Positions 54,981-64,000 of a DNA stretch of 64,000 nt are shown here, piece after piece (the stretch's first letter is position 1; the number at the start of each line of letters is the position of its first letter). A model generated the notes under the pieces. That model made no database searches. It saw nothing but the letters and a program-made list of their open reading frames with translations, and was not told the origin of the DNA. This stretch comes from Calvatia gigantea (taxonomy: Eukaryota > Basidiomycota > Agaricomycetes > Agaricales > Lycoperdaceae). A program made the position numbers and the translations under genes. Location of the stretch: the NCBI GenBank assembly GCA_025093985.1, contig JACAAK010000005.1:186001-250000 (forward strand). Direction: 5' to 3'.

Positions 54981-55499
54981 GGTTAAACGCGCAGTGGGGG
55001 GATGGGCTGGTTGGCTGTGAGAACAGCTTGAGATGAGCTTTTCATAGCATTTATAATAAACAGAAGTGTGATGCCGGTTTGGGTTAAAAGAATCTACCCG
55101 TGGCATTGCACGAAAGTCGGTAGAAGTACTACCCAGTGGGAGACAGCAATCAATCGACAATGAAACTGACTGATCCGCGCCGACCTTCCTGGAGTCCGGG
55201 CTTTCTACTCTGGGACAATAGGGAAGGCATAGGGCAAAAGGCGGTTTTAGGGAGCTGAAGCTACCATTTTACTTCAATGAACATTCACATGTTGCAATAC
55301 AAGAAGAGGGGAGTCACTAATCTCAGACCTGATTTGGCGCATTCGACAACGACGCCCCCCGATGTACTTGAAGCTTCGTTCCAAGAACTTTCGTTCGGCA
55401 AAGCAAACTGAGAAGCCACAGAGCGGGGCACCGTAAAGCCGCTAGGCAAAGCATTTTGAGAAGACACTGGGGTGACTATACATTCTGTTGGCAATACGC
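54981..55499. other. Duplicated upstream region and calpain B 3' flank
   Basis: Non-coding. Contains GTGGCATTGCACGAAAGTCG and GTAGAAGTACTACCC, matching the regions upstream of copies 1, 2 and 4. It lacks the dispersed repeat found at this place in units 2 and 4. Confidence 0.6.
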
Positions 55500-57408
55500 T
55501 CATGCAGCATTATCGGGCATACTGGAGAGATAGAGCCGATCTGACTCCTCCTTGATGGTCCCAAGAATCTTGACCTGCTCCCCACCCTGCGTATAGATGC
55601 GGATGAGGAACGAAAGTGAACGACATAGTTTCCAGGCTGTAGAGCCACCTCAGTATTCACGCTCCTCGTCCCCTTAACTGATTGCTCTGATTCTGCAATG
55701 AACGTAGTGTCCTCATCACCAATTTTGTGCACGAGGAACCGCAAGCACCAGTGGTATTCCCTTGAAGTATCGCTCGTCGAGCTTAGACAGGACTATCACG
55801 GCTTTCGTTGGTTGGTCGATCGTAAAATTGACTGGTAAACTTGAGTGGTTAGTGTGATCATCAAATAGGAGTATCGGTGCGCACTTACAGGAGACATCGC
55901 CGAACGACCAAGCGGCCGGTGATGGCCTGGCTGGCACGCGAAGCCAATCCACCGACATCTTCCATGACGCATCAAACAAGATGGTCCTGTCAATATACTC
56001 GAATTGCCCCAAAAACTCCGAGTCTTAAGCAAGGAAAGTAAATTACGGACACATTGTAACGATAATGAAAATGCGGATGACCCATATTCCATGACAAACT
56101 GCCCATCATTCCCAAATACATGTCCAATTGGGAAGTCTCGCAAGCTACTTCGTCGTCCATTCCTTCGATCCATCAGACCAGGGTCCCTTTCCACTCGTAC
56201 TCTCCCCAGGAATTTCACATCATAATAAATCGCTTGGCATTGACTTCAACAGCTTTGAGAACGGAGTAGGCATGGCCACCAATGAGGCCTTCGACTTCTA
56301 TTTGAGTTCTACCACTGCGAGTGGTATCGAGTTCGATCATACGCAGCACTAAAGAGACGATCGGAATTGGCTCTGAGAAGCTCTTCTTCCCAGAATCGAT
56401 TGGGGTCAAGGATATCCTTAATACAAATCGTGCTTGAAGCACCACTAACGGACAGAATCAGTATAACGCAAGGATTCTAGGAAATTCGGACACTCACCCC
56501 GTCAAATCCTCTTGCGCCTCTGCCGGCAATCCGCCTTCCAATGATGAATAGTCTCCATGTAGCTTAGCATAAGCCTTCTCGATTAGTGGAACCCAGGTTT
56601 CATTTTCTGTACCGGAGCGCGCAAAGTATAGGTTCTTTCCGCCCTTGCGAGCGGTCTTGTTGTATTTTCGTTTGTCGGAGCGGAATAGTTGCTGCTCAGA
56701 GTAACTCAGTTCTTCAAACTTGGGAACGTTGACGTAGAGGAGACTGTGAGCTATATCAGCCCAACGCATGTTGAATTGCCGGAACAGATGCTCACTCATC
56801 GATGATGACATTTACCCAGGATCGTTCCTGAAGAATACAAAACCGTAGACACCAACTTTCTCGTCGCGCTTTTTCGAAGTCGTCAAAATTTAACAACCTA
56901 GTCAAATTTCGGAGCGATACTCACCGCAACGCAAAAATGTTCGACCAAATTGGGTGCAGTGGGCAGAGCAGACAGGAACCAACAATCTCCCAGTCTCCCT
57001 TGCAAAATACCGTTTGACCCAGCACCGTCGATGAAACACTTTGGTTTCGAATACACGTCCGTGATGTGAGCGGCTCCTGTTGGCTTATACTCGTCCTCGG
57101 GTACCAATCCATTAAGACACAAATTCTCGTCATTATCAAGGTCAAATTCGATGTCTCTGAACACCACCCAGGTAGGTCAGATATGCCGGAAGGATGCACG
57201 GAGGGAGTTCTCACCGGAATTTTCTACTCTTCGCTTTACAATCTTTGGCGATGCGTTCCACTGTGTCACAGCACTGAGCAATGGCCTTTGCAAGTTCGTC
57301 CCTGACAAGCAAGCCGACTTTTGGCTTAGATCGTGGTGGAACAGACACGGCGGCCTTCACTTCACGTTCAACCTTCGCAACATTACCCTGGCGGTTCTTC
57401 CGAGCCAT
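55500..57408 (-). pseudogene. Calpain, copy B, inactivated
   Basis: The same exon order as copy A, from MARKNRQGNVAKVEREVKA (ATG 57406-57408), with GRLGDCWFLSAL (Cys) and [11 protein letters not shown] (His). It is broken by a 1-base insertion just before [11 protein letters not shown] (near 56335), by a TGA in place of the Arg of VVVRNPWGE (CGA to TGA, near 56217), which removes the region of the catalytic Asn, and by further frame changes after WKG. The acidic linker region of copy A is absent; the end reads IRIYTQGGEQVKILGTIKEE and stops at 55500-55502. Clearly a pseudogene. Confidence 0.88.
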
Positions 57409-58157
57409 CTCCCCGTTGTGTCTATGGGGGGTAGGGATAATGACATTTGCCTCGCTGGTACAACTCTTTCAGCACAAACTCATTGATATGAAGGCGCTCA
57501 TCAGTACGGCACATGCGGCTCCCAGGACAGGGCAATATCACCTCGAGCGTTCACTTCAACAGCATTTTATCAGCGGCTAATCCAGCCATCAATCACAGAA
57601 TGAAACATCATCGCCTCGGGAACGATCACCTCTCCTGGGCCCTTGAATCCACAACGGTCGTTAACCAGTCACTGAGACCTGACCACTCAGTGAAACGCCT
57701 GACTTCTATAGGCTTACATTCCCGTCTTTTTCCCTCGGACTTTTTGTAAACATGATCTCAGAGGTCTTAAGATTATGTCCGTTCATTATGAAAATATTAA
57801 TCTCACTGTGTCCTCTGCAATGTTTGACACGTTGCCACAGACTTCTAGGTACAGTGTTGTACAGTGGTACTAGATATTTTTACCCCCAAAATTCTTGCGC
57901 AAAATTGCTTTATACCATTTTCTAATTTAATTCACCATGTATATATGCACAGAAATGCACCCAAATCATGAAGAAAGTGTCGAAACTTGCTGCTCCTGGA
58001 GAGTGATTGATCCGTCCTGTCACATCACGGTGTTCCAAATTTGGCTGGTGTGCTGTTGATCAGAAAATGAAAATTATCACATATCTTGCCCAAAACGCCC
58101 AATCTCTCAAACTTCCTTCCCCTTCTCTGGAATACCAGTATTAACACGGTAAAGATG
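57409..58157. other. Decayed duplicated sequence, no gene
   Basis: CTCGAGCGTTCACTTCAACA then GCATTTTATCAGCGGCTAAT (57540-57590) is a remnant of the Opi1-downstream region also seen at 14290 and 52960. The rest (57600-58100) is not recognised. TTCCCCTTCTCTGGAATACC at about 58120 begins the fourth duplicated unit. Confidence 0.55.
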
Positions 58158-58389
58158 TGTTGTGGATAGTGAATCCGGTCATCCCCCACCTACGAACGCA
58201 CAGGCTCACAAGGCATTACGTGCCTTACGTCAGTGTATGGGTGGGCAACCACTGGGAACCAGTATGACCTGATAGCTCAATGGTAGAGCATCTGGTATAT
58301 GTCCGGAAGGTCTGGGGTTCGATCCCCCATCTGGTCAATTAAAAATTTTCTATGATTACATTACTACTACGGGATACCTCGTCACAACA
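58158..58389 (+). mobile_element. 232-base LTR-like element carrying a tRNA-like Pol III unit
   Basis: The insert starts TGTTGTGGATAG and ends CGTCACAACA (7-base inverted ends TGTTGTG/CACAACA) and is flanked by AGATG at 58153-58157 and 58390-58394. The paralogous segment near 47755 reads ACGGTATAGATGAGCAACAG without the insert, an empty site. TG..CA ends plus a 5-base duplication are what an LTR retrotransposon integrase leaves. Inside lies a tRNA-like sequence with A and B boxes. The only comparable known arrangement I can name is Cassandra-type small LTR elements with 5S RNA promoters. Confidence 0.85.
58266..58336 (+). tRNA. tRNA-like sequence inside the 232-base element (probably not a working tRNA)
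   Basis: A 71-base cloverleaf folds: acceptor GACCTGA/TCTGGTC with one T-T mismatch, D arm GCTC/GAGC, anticodon stem TCTGG/CCGGA, T arm TGGGG/CCCCA with loop TTCGATC. A box (TAGCTCAATGGTAGAGC) and B box (GGTTCGATCCC) are good. The anticodon loop is TATATGT, giving nominal anticodon UAU, but position 33 is A instead of the near-universal U. That and the acceptor mismatch argue against a functional tRNA. A TTTT Pol III terminator follows near 58346. Confidence 0.65.
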
Positions 58390-58647
58390 AGATGACCAAC
58401 GGAGAGCGAACGTCACACATTTGTAATGTCATTTTGTATGAAATCCGTCCCGATGATTTTTGAAGCAGAGACAAGTAAGCACCAAGAAAATATGTTTTCG
58501 TCGTAGGAGGAAAATAATAGACACATTTCTCAAAATACAAAAACTCGCTACTTCGTTACCTGCGCAAGAAAGTCGCCAAAGTCTCGAAGGGTCCCAATAC
58601 AGGAAATGCGGCAAAATGAAGACTCGGGAAGACACACGCCCCAGTAC

Positions 58648-59215
58648 TCAGTCGTCCTCACCCTCCAACTTCCTCACCAATGCCCTCAGAATGACCTCCA
58701 AGTCCTTTACCGGCTCACGGGTCCCGCTCTCGCCACCTTCCACCCCTCCTCGCCTCCCCGCCTCTACCTTCTCTCTACTGATCCCGTACTCCGACACCGT
58801 CCTCCCATGTACAAGAACCGGGCGAAATTCCTCATGGGCCTTCCCTCTCTCATGAATAAACCTACAATAATCCCCTATCCGCTTTTCCGCCGCCTCGATC
58901 GGATAATCAGGACGCTTAAAGTCAACAAAGCCCAGGATCTCGTCTCGAGGGCGCGACCCATGACCCCCTCCCAACAGTGCTGAGACGGTACAAAACATAA
59001 GTTGGAGCCAAATCCCCCTGCCAGCTGTGATTAGCCGAATTGCCGGTGATCAAGCTGACGAGCGGGACTTGGAAGTATTGTGGCCCGTTGAGGATGGTCG
59101 AGATGATTTTGTTGATAAGCCCGTAGAATTCGTTCTCTTCGACGGGGTGGTCTGCGTTGAGGAGAGCGTTCATGCGGTGGGAAACCCAGGAGGGAATTTG
59201 GCGAAGTTCGGACAT
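58648..59215 (-). pseudogene. Unknown gene, copy 4, frameshifted
   Basis: ATG at 59213-59215 reads MSELRQIPSWVSHRMNALLN, then NEFYGLINKIISTILNGPQ and LVSLITGNSANHSWQG. In GTTGGGAGGGGGTCATGGG one extra G, compared with copy 3, shifts the frame. The other frame continues GHGSRPRDEILGFVDFKRPD to VRKLEGEDD. Here the VEFK block is VDFK. Correcting one base would give about 189 residues. Confidence 0.75.
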
Positions 59216-59665
59216 GGTTAACAGTGCGGGAGAGATGGAGAGGAGAGGAGGAGGTTAACGCGTTGATTAATAATTAATTGATTAGTTGTAGGCTTGACAC
59301 GAGATCTTTCGTGGTATTTATAGCGATTGGAGATGTGATGCCAGTCTGGGTCGAAGAAACACACATGTAGCAATGCATAAAGGCTAGTAGAAGTACGACG
59401 CACCTGGGAGTGTACGGCAGTGAACCGGCATTGGAACTTTTGAAACGGAATTTCAGAATCGATGGTCAACCGATCCGGGCCCGCCTTCCTACAGTCCGGT
59501 CTTCTGATTAGAGAACAGTAGAGAAGGTGCAGGGCAAAAGACGGTTCCAGGCGGTTGAAGCTACATACCATTTTACCTCAACGAATACTGACATGTTGCA
59601 AGACTCCACTCTCGATTTCCTACACACAAGAAGAGGGGAGTCACTAATCTAAGACCTGTGAAGCT
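59216..59665. other. Duplicated upstream region of copy 4
   Basis: Closely matches 48350-48800 (TTAATTGATTAGTTGTA.GCT, AAGTACGACGCACCTGGGAG). No gene. Confidence 0.7.
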
Positions 59666-60164
59666 TGTGAAGAGTCGAGGGAGTGGTTCAAGGAATGGGG
59701 TAAAGTGTGACTGCGTCCATCAGTCACGAGGCTCCAGAACCGAGATCGAGGAAGAGAGAGAGAAAGACTGAAAACAAGCGATATTCTGGGAGTGAGAGTG
59801 ACAGCGTCGGAACGTCGTCAATAGAGAGTGTAGTAAATCCAAGGGGATCGAACGAGAGAAGAACGGGGATGAGAAAATCGGGATAGAGTCCAGGCAAGAG
59901 TGAGAGCAACGACGACGGTATGTCTCTGCGGAACGATGGCGGCGAGCGAGAGTGTGCTAAAACGGGCAGTGGAATTAAATGAGTGCAGGGACGACGAGTG
60001 TGGTTACGAAACAAGAGACAACGACACAACTTGGAGACCCAGAGGGAGAGAGAATAGCTATCTACGAATGTCGAATCCGTACAATAAAAATGCTAAGTTA
60101 GTAAGGATAAGTAGCCCAGTAGGTTGAGGTACTGTAAGGTAAGCAGGGAAATTTTCTGAAACGT
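59666..60164 (-). repeat. Dispersed repeat, LTR-like, copy 3 of 3
   Basis: Same orientation and flanks as 48804-49387 but about 85 bases shorter; the part with the TATA-like box region (49195-49280 equivalent) is deleted. Confidence 0.7.
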
Positions 60165-60775
60165 GTCAGACGGATCGTTGAACGTTTAATAAATTAATAC
60201 TCAGAGTGACGTAATCTTCGGAGGACTCACAAACTAGCGTGGGAAGCAGTTTGGGTGACGTTCCGGGGCCGACCGCCTGCAGTCTCCACACCTGATTGGA
60301 CGCATTCGACAATGATGCCCCCTTCTGTGCTTGAAGGTTCATTTCCCGGATTTTCGTTAAGTACAGTATGTTATAAGTTTTTGATTTGAATACTCTTTCG
60401 GGCATAATGCAGCCCTGCCACTGATACACCATAGGTTTACGGAAGGCTCTGCCAATCGTACGTCCCACCGTAATCAAGGGCATTTAAATGTAGACGCCTG
60501 TGACCAACGTCGAGGGTCTTTAAGTTCAACACCAAACGGACGATCATTACTGTTTCAATTGGTTATTAATCCCAAAGTTTACTCCGGGATATCAACATCT
60601 CTGATACATAACTTGGGAACAAAAATCGGTCGGGATTTTCTGAGCCACTTGGTACCAGCGCGATACCATTATGTAGGATCGTTAAATCCAAACCATCCTC
60701 AAAGAGATCATCCAGGTCAACCATTACGGAAGGTCTCCAATCCAAATTCTTAATGACATCAACCACAAACGTGAA
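60165..60775. other. End of the duplicated block and fragment shared with the Hse1 flank
   Basis: Duplicated calpain 3' flank ends about 60,362. At 60369-60410 TATGTTATAAGTTTTTGATT then TGAATACTC is the inverse of 41200-41241 next to Hse1. From 60,420 to 60,775 nothing is recognised. Confidence 0.5.
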
Positions 60776-62250
60776 TTAATCAATACAACCCCCGCTCCAT
60801 CGATCCTTGAGAGCTTCCACGAGGAGTGCACCAGTCTCCAAGTCAAGAAAGTTGGAAATCTCGCCGGAATCCGTGTAACATCTATTGATGCGGATTTTCT
60901 TGAGATCGGGGAAGACGAGTGTTCCTCCATCGGCGTTAATAACGAGTGTGCGCAGTATACCCTTGATAAATTTCTTGCTACTACATTCCATCAAGATACT
61001 CTCGACCTGGGAGTGATGGTGGATGCACCGGAATAGATCGCTTTTGAAGAGATGAGAAGAATGATTAACATCGACGAATTCGAGATTCTCGATCGTCAGG
61101 GGGAGGTCGCTGAGGAAATCAGCCGCATGACTGGGGTCCCACCAAGAACCGCAGCACTCGTTCCAACGGAGGGTTTTTAGACTGGGAGCCCGGATGTATT
61201 TGAACAGGTCGACATTCCAAGCTGAAAATTCCAGAGGGAGGATGAACTCCCACGAGAGCGTCTCTAGGTTGGGGAATTCCACAGGATTCCGTTAAAATGG
61301 ACCCATTATGGGGTTTCTTTGGGACAGCGGGGTCAGAGCAGCGAAACACAACTAAGTTGGGACAGCCGACAAGAAGTCTCGTGCAAGTATCGACACCAAT
61401 ATTGATTAAATCCAGCACGGTGATTGTTAGCCAGGAGAGGTCGAGACGTGTGCTTTGAAAGGGGCCATGGAGACGGAACCGGGTAAGGGGGACATCAATT
61501 GCAAAAGAGAGCTTGCAGTAGGTTAGCCAAGTTGTGGATGGTGATTCGGGCGTGAGCGAGAGGGAGGTAAGCTGAGTGAAGTTGGAAAGGATAGGTACCA
61601 AATCCTGGGGGTCATCGACCTCCAATCTGAATCTGTGAATACGATACGATGTTGATTCCTCAGCAAAAACTTATCAATTTCCGGTGACAGGACGACATTA
61701 AGCCCCTCAAACTTTCGGGATGTGTGGAAAATTGCCACTTGGAAGGCCACACCGTCCGACCTGTCGAACCATGTATGTGTAATTTCTTTCCAACTCTCCA
61801 TGGTGGAGTCGTTAAAATCTTTTACCCCAATAGCGGACCATAACTGTGGAGTAGAGAGCACGACCTAGCGCCAATGCGATGATACGGAACCCAGTGTCAC
61901 CTTGAAAGTGGGATTTTTGATCCCTGGCCGCCACCGCCACTGGTGTGGGTCACATTCCTTGAAAAAATGGGGGAGGCGCAAGCATGTTGAAAGATGAGAG
62001 ATAATATTTCCCAGGGCAAGGACCGCATGAAAGACCGAATGGAGTTGCGCCTTCGAAGCAAGGAGGCGCTATCCTCATGCAGCTGAGCAATGTGGTCGCG
62101 AATGTGACGCACCTCTGCATCCATCCCCTCGACTTCATCTTCGGAAAAATCGAAGGTGTGGGTAATATGGGGGGGGAGTTTCCTCCAATCTGGGTTGTTG
62201 GAAACAATGGGACACCGTTTTTGTACTCGCCGTGGCTGTTCAACGTTCAA
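60776..62250 (-). pseudogene. F-box protein gene with several frame breaks
   Basis: The N-terminus (from 62250) has a coiled coil, DAEVRHIRDHIAQLHEDSAS, and an F-box-like FMRSLPWEILSLIFQHACAS. The frame must then change to read VTLGSVSSHWR, where a TAG replaces the usual Gln (before VVLSTPQLWSAIGVKD). Further shifts are needed near 61,620 (to RLEVDDPQDLVPILSNFTQL) and near 61,290 (to VEFPNLETLSWEFILPLEFS), before an end at 60776. None of the breaks has a convincing intron. Leucine-rich C-terminal repeats such as LTIENLEFVDVNHSS fit the common Agaricomycete F-box family that feeds SCF ubiquitin ligases. Probably a pseudogene. Confidence 0.72.
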
Positions 62251-62679
62251 CGTGGAGGTGTCTGGTCAAGGGGCCAAGTACTTATCGATATTGACCTTTT
62301 TTTGTGCAAAGTTCGCATGCCACCGCGTTCCTGGGTACTCAAATCGGTCACGTGGTTAACCATATATCAACACAGAGCATTTTTTTTGTTCCTCCTGATT
62401 CTTCCAGTTTCAAACACGCCAATGACGATAGCCCCGGTGCAAAGAGATGAGCTACGCGTCTTAGGTACTCTATACCTGAGACTTGCGGGGCGCTGATCTC
62501 GCCCGTTCGGCACCACACCTTGTTACTTCGGTAGGGACGGGCTGAACTTATCTGATGGTGTGCTACTTCGTTATCCCATGTTTTACGCATTCTGCTTCAC
62601 ACTTGTCGCTCCACGTGGCAATGTATTTTCATAAATACGATACGTACTACTTGTAAAAGAACTGTTCCCGAAAGCTATC
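62251..62679. other. Intergenic, nothing recognised
   Basis: Gap between the F-box gene start and the P450 3' end; no coding signal or repeat seen. Confidence 0.4.
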
Positions 62680-64000
62680 TCACTCGCTCATCATTTCCGC
62701 TCTGATCTGGTCCAGCAGCCTCTTTGCCTTCTCATCCCGCACGTGCATGGAAGATTTATACGGCTTAGTGCGGCTAATCAAATACATCAGCCCTTTAAAC
62801 CATCTCAAAACAGACCTAGGGTGAGGTACTGACCTTGTTATGCCTGGAAACCATCCCAACCTCAGGCGTAATCTCCTTCCCATTTGCATCAACCGCCTTC
62901 CTCATATCGTACAAGGTCAAGATGGTAGACATAGCCAGGAACAGGCTGGCATCTGCAAGGTAGCGACCAGGGCATATCCTGTAATCAATTGTTTATTGTT
63001 TGAACCATGGAGCAGCTCCCAGATACGGGGAGAGAAATGGCAGGAAAACTGGCACACGTACCTTCGTCCGAAACCGAATTGTGCATGAGGGAAGGGTTCT
63101 CCGTGCCCGCTCTGCGATTTTGGGAGGTACCGGGAGGGTTTGAATGATCCTGGATCACGATACACGAATTCATTCCTCAAGATGCCGCTAATATGATCGT
63201 CAGTTATTGGAGTTAACAGGCAAAGGAGATCCGTACTAAGTATTAGCGAAGATGAGAGAGCCTTTCGGAATGAACATCCCTTTGTAAACGTCATCCTCCG
63301 CTACGCAATGAGGAATACCTACTTAATGGTGATTAGCTGTGCAACGGGGAGCAACAGGTACTGCGCCGCACCGAGTGGTGTTATGTTTAGCCACCTGAGA
63401 CGGAAATCACGGTCAGTAACATCCAAGCGGAAAAAGCCAAACCTTCTCAAAATCTCACCGGTGAGTCTCTTGGAGGACGCACTCCACATACGGCAAGGAC
63501 TCACGATCGCCAGTTTCTGGTAAGCGTGAACCATTGAGCAACGCATCAATCTCTTGTTGTGCTCGTTCTTGGCACTCAGGGTGGAGAGTCATAGCGAGAA
63601 TGAAGGTGGACATAGTTCCCCAAGTCTACAAGCAACACTTGAGTTGGTTTTCTTGATCACGCAGGAGGAGCGTGTAATTAATGCTAACCGTATCTGTGCC
63701 TGCAGCGTAGATAGCGGCAGCAGCACCCTTGATATCATCGAACTCTTCTTCTGTTTGGTTGTCTTCTCCACGCAGGAGCTTCGAGGTGATGGGAAAGAAA
63801 GGAAGGTTTCGCTATTCCTTCGGCCTTTCATTTGAAGTTGAGCGCCACGTGTTGTTCTAGATAGCAAGTTCATCCTTAACTTACCATCTGCCTCTGTACC
63901 TCAGAGAACGGAAACTCATGCAACCTTCGTACGGAAGCTTTGAACTTTCTCGCCTTTTCGGCGGAGTATGTTCCAGGGAACCACGAAGGCATGTGTTCGA
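62680..64000 (-). CDS. Cytochrome P450 monooxygenase, C-terminal part
   Basis: The gene runs off the right edge, so the N-terminal membrane anchor is missing. Minus-strand exons give, in order, SWFPGTYSAEKARKFKASVR, then DDIKGAAAAIYAAGTDT (I helix, A-G-x-D-T), LPYVECVLQETHRWLNITPL (K helix E-x-x-R across an intron), GIPHCVAEDDVYKGMFIPKG, RDPGSFKPSRYLPKSQSGHG, and the heme loop FGFGRR joined across an intron to ICPGRYLADASLF, with the heme-ligand cysteine. It ends MMSE at 62680. All exon joins keep frame. Such P450s are common in Agaricomycete secondary metabolism and xenobiotic oxidation (often CYP5144- or CYP512-like), but a family cannot be fixed. P450s need NADPH reductase and sit on the ER. 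Confidence 0.88.

Noticed and set aside
58266..58336. Functional host tRNA-Ile(UAU) gene
   Set aside because: Anticodon-loop position 33 is A, the acceptor stem has a mismatch and the whole lies inside a 232-base insertion with target duplication.
1..64000. CRISPR arrays, bacterial operons, rRNA genes
   Set aside because: None seen. Introns and gene families show a fungal nuclear genome; the only regular tandem array is the ~100-base repeat at 39265-40640.

Overview
This window reads as a nuclear chromosome segment of a mushroom-forming basidiomycete (Agaricomycetes). The evidence is short introns (about 45-75 bases, GT..AG) in the housekeeping genes, basidiomycete-type F-box, P450, wax-synthase-like and kinase genes, and chromodomain Ty3/gypsy retrotransposons. 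The species cannot be told from the sequence. All gene models are splice-joined by eye.

Layout. (1) About 1-14,900 is gene-rich, with normal CpG content: the 3' part of a multi-pass membrane-protein gene, a decayed kinase, a wax-synthase-like MBOAT enzyme, a 12-exon class 3 lipase, a two-finger C2H2 transcription factor of the Msn2/Msn4 type, and a complete seven-exon Opi1-like regulator of phospholipid genes. (2) About 14,930-40,780 is a 26-kb AT-rich, CpG-poor island of nested LTR retrotransposons. Three related Ty3/gypsy chromoviruses (18,503-25,799 minus; 25,800-28,810 plus, truncated; 29,894-36,795 minus) share one LTR family beginning TGTT. A fourth, different element is cut in two by the third. 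There are also solo LTRs with exact 5-base target duplications, a 943-base insert flanked by an 8-base duplication, a ~100-base tandem repeat array and one F-box gene carrying a single nonsense codon. (3) About 41,340-45,740 is again normal gene space: Hse1 (STAM) of the ESCRT-0 complex and Mms2 (E2 variant), transcribed divergently and both apparently intact. (4) About 45,600-60,400 is a mosaic of decayed segmental duplications. Pieces of the Mms2 3' end, four damaged copies of an unrecognised ~190-residue gene, two calpain copies (one plausible, one dead) and an inverted copy of the Opi1 3' end recur in a repeated order. (5) 60,776-64,000 holds a frameshifted F-box/LRR-like gene and the C-terminal part of a cytochrome P450.

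The two most unusual observations are: first, a third ORF of about 327 codons that starts exactly 6 bases after the pol stop in all three related chromoviruses, has no visible membrane segment and matches nothing I recognise; second, a 232-base insertion with LTR-like ends (TGTTGTG..CACAACA) and a 5-base target duplication, carrying a tRNA-like sequence with both Pol III promoter boxes, whose empty site is visible in a paralogous segment of this window.

The retrotransposon genes carry many stop codons where the sister copy has arginine (CGA to TGA), consistent with methylated-CpG decay; none looks active. The host genes shown do not form one pathway.
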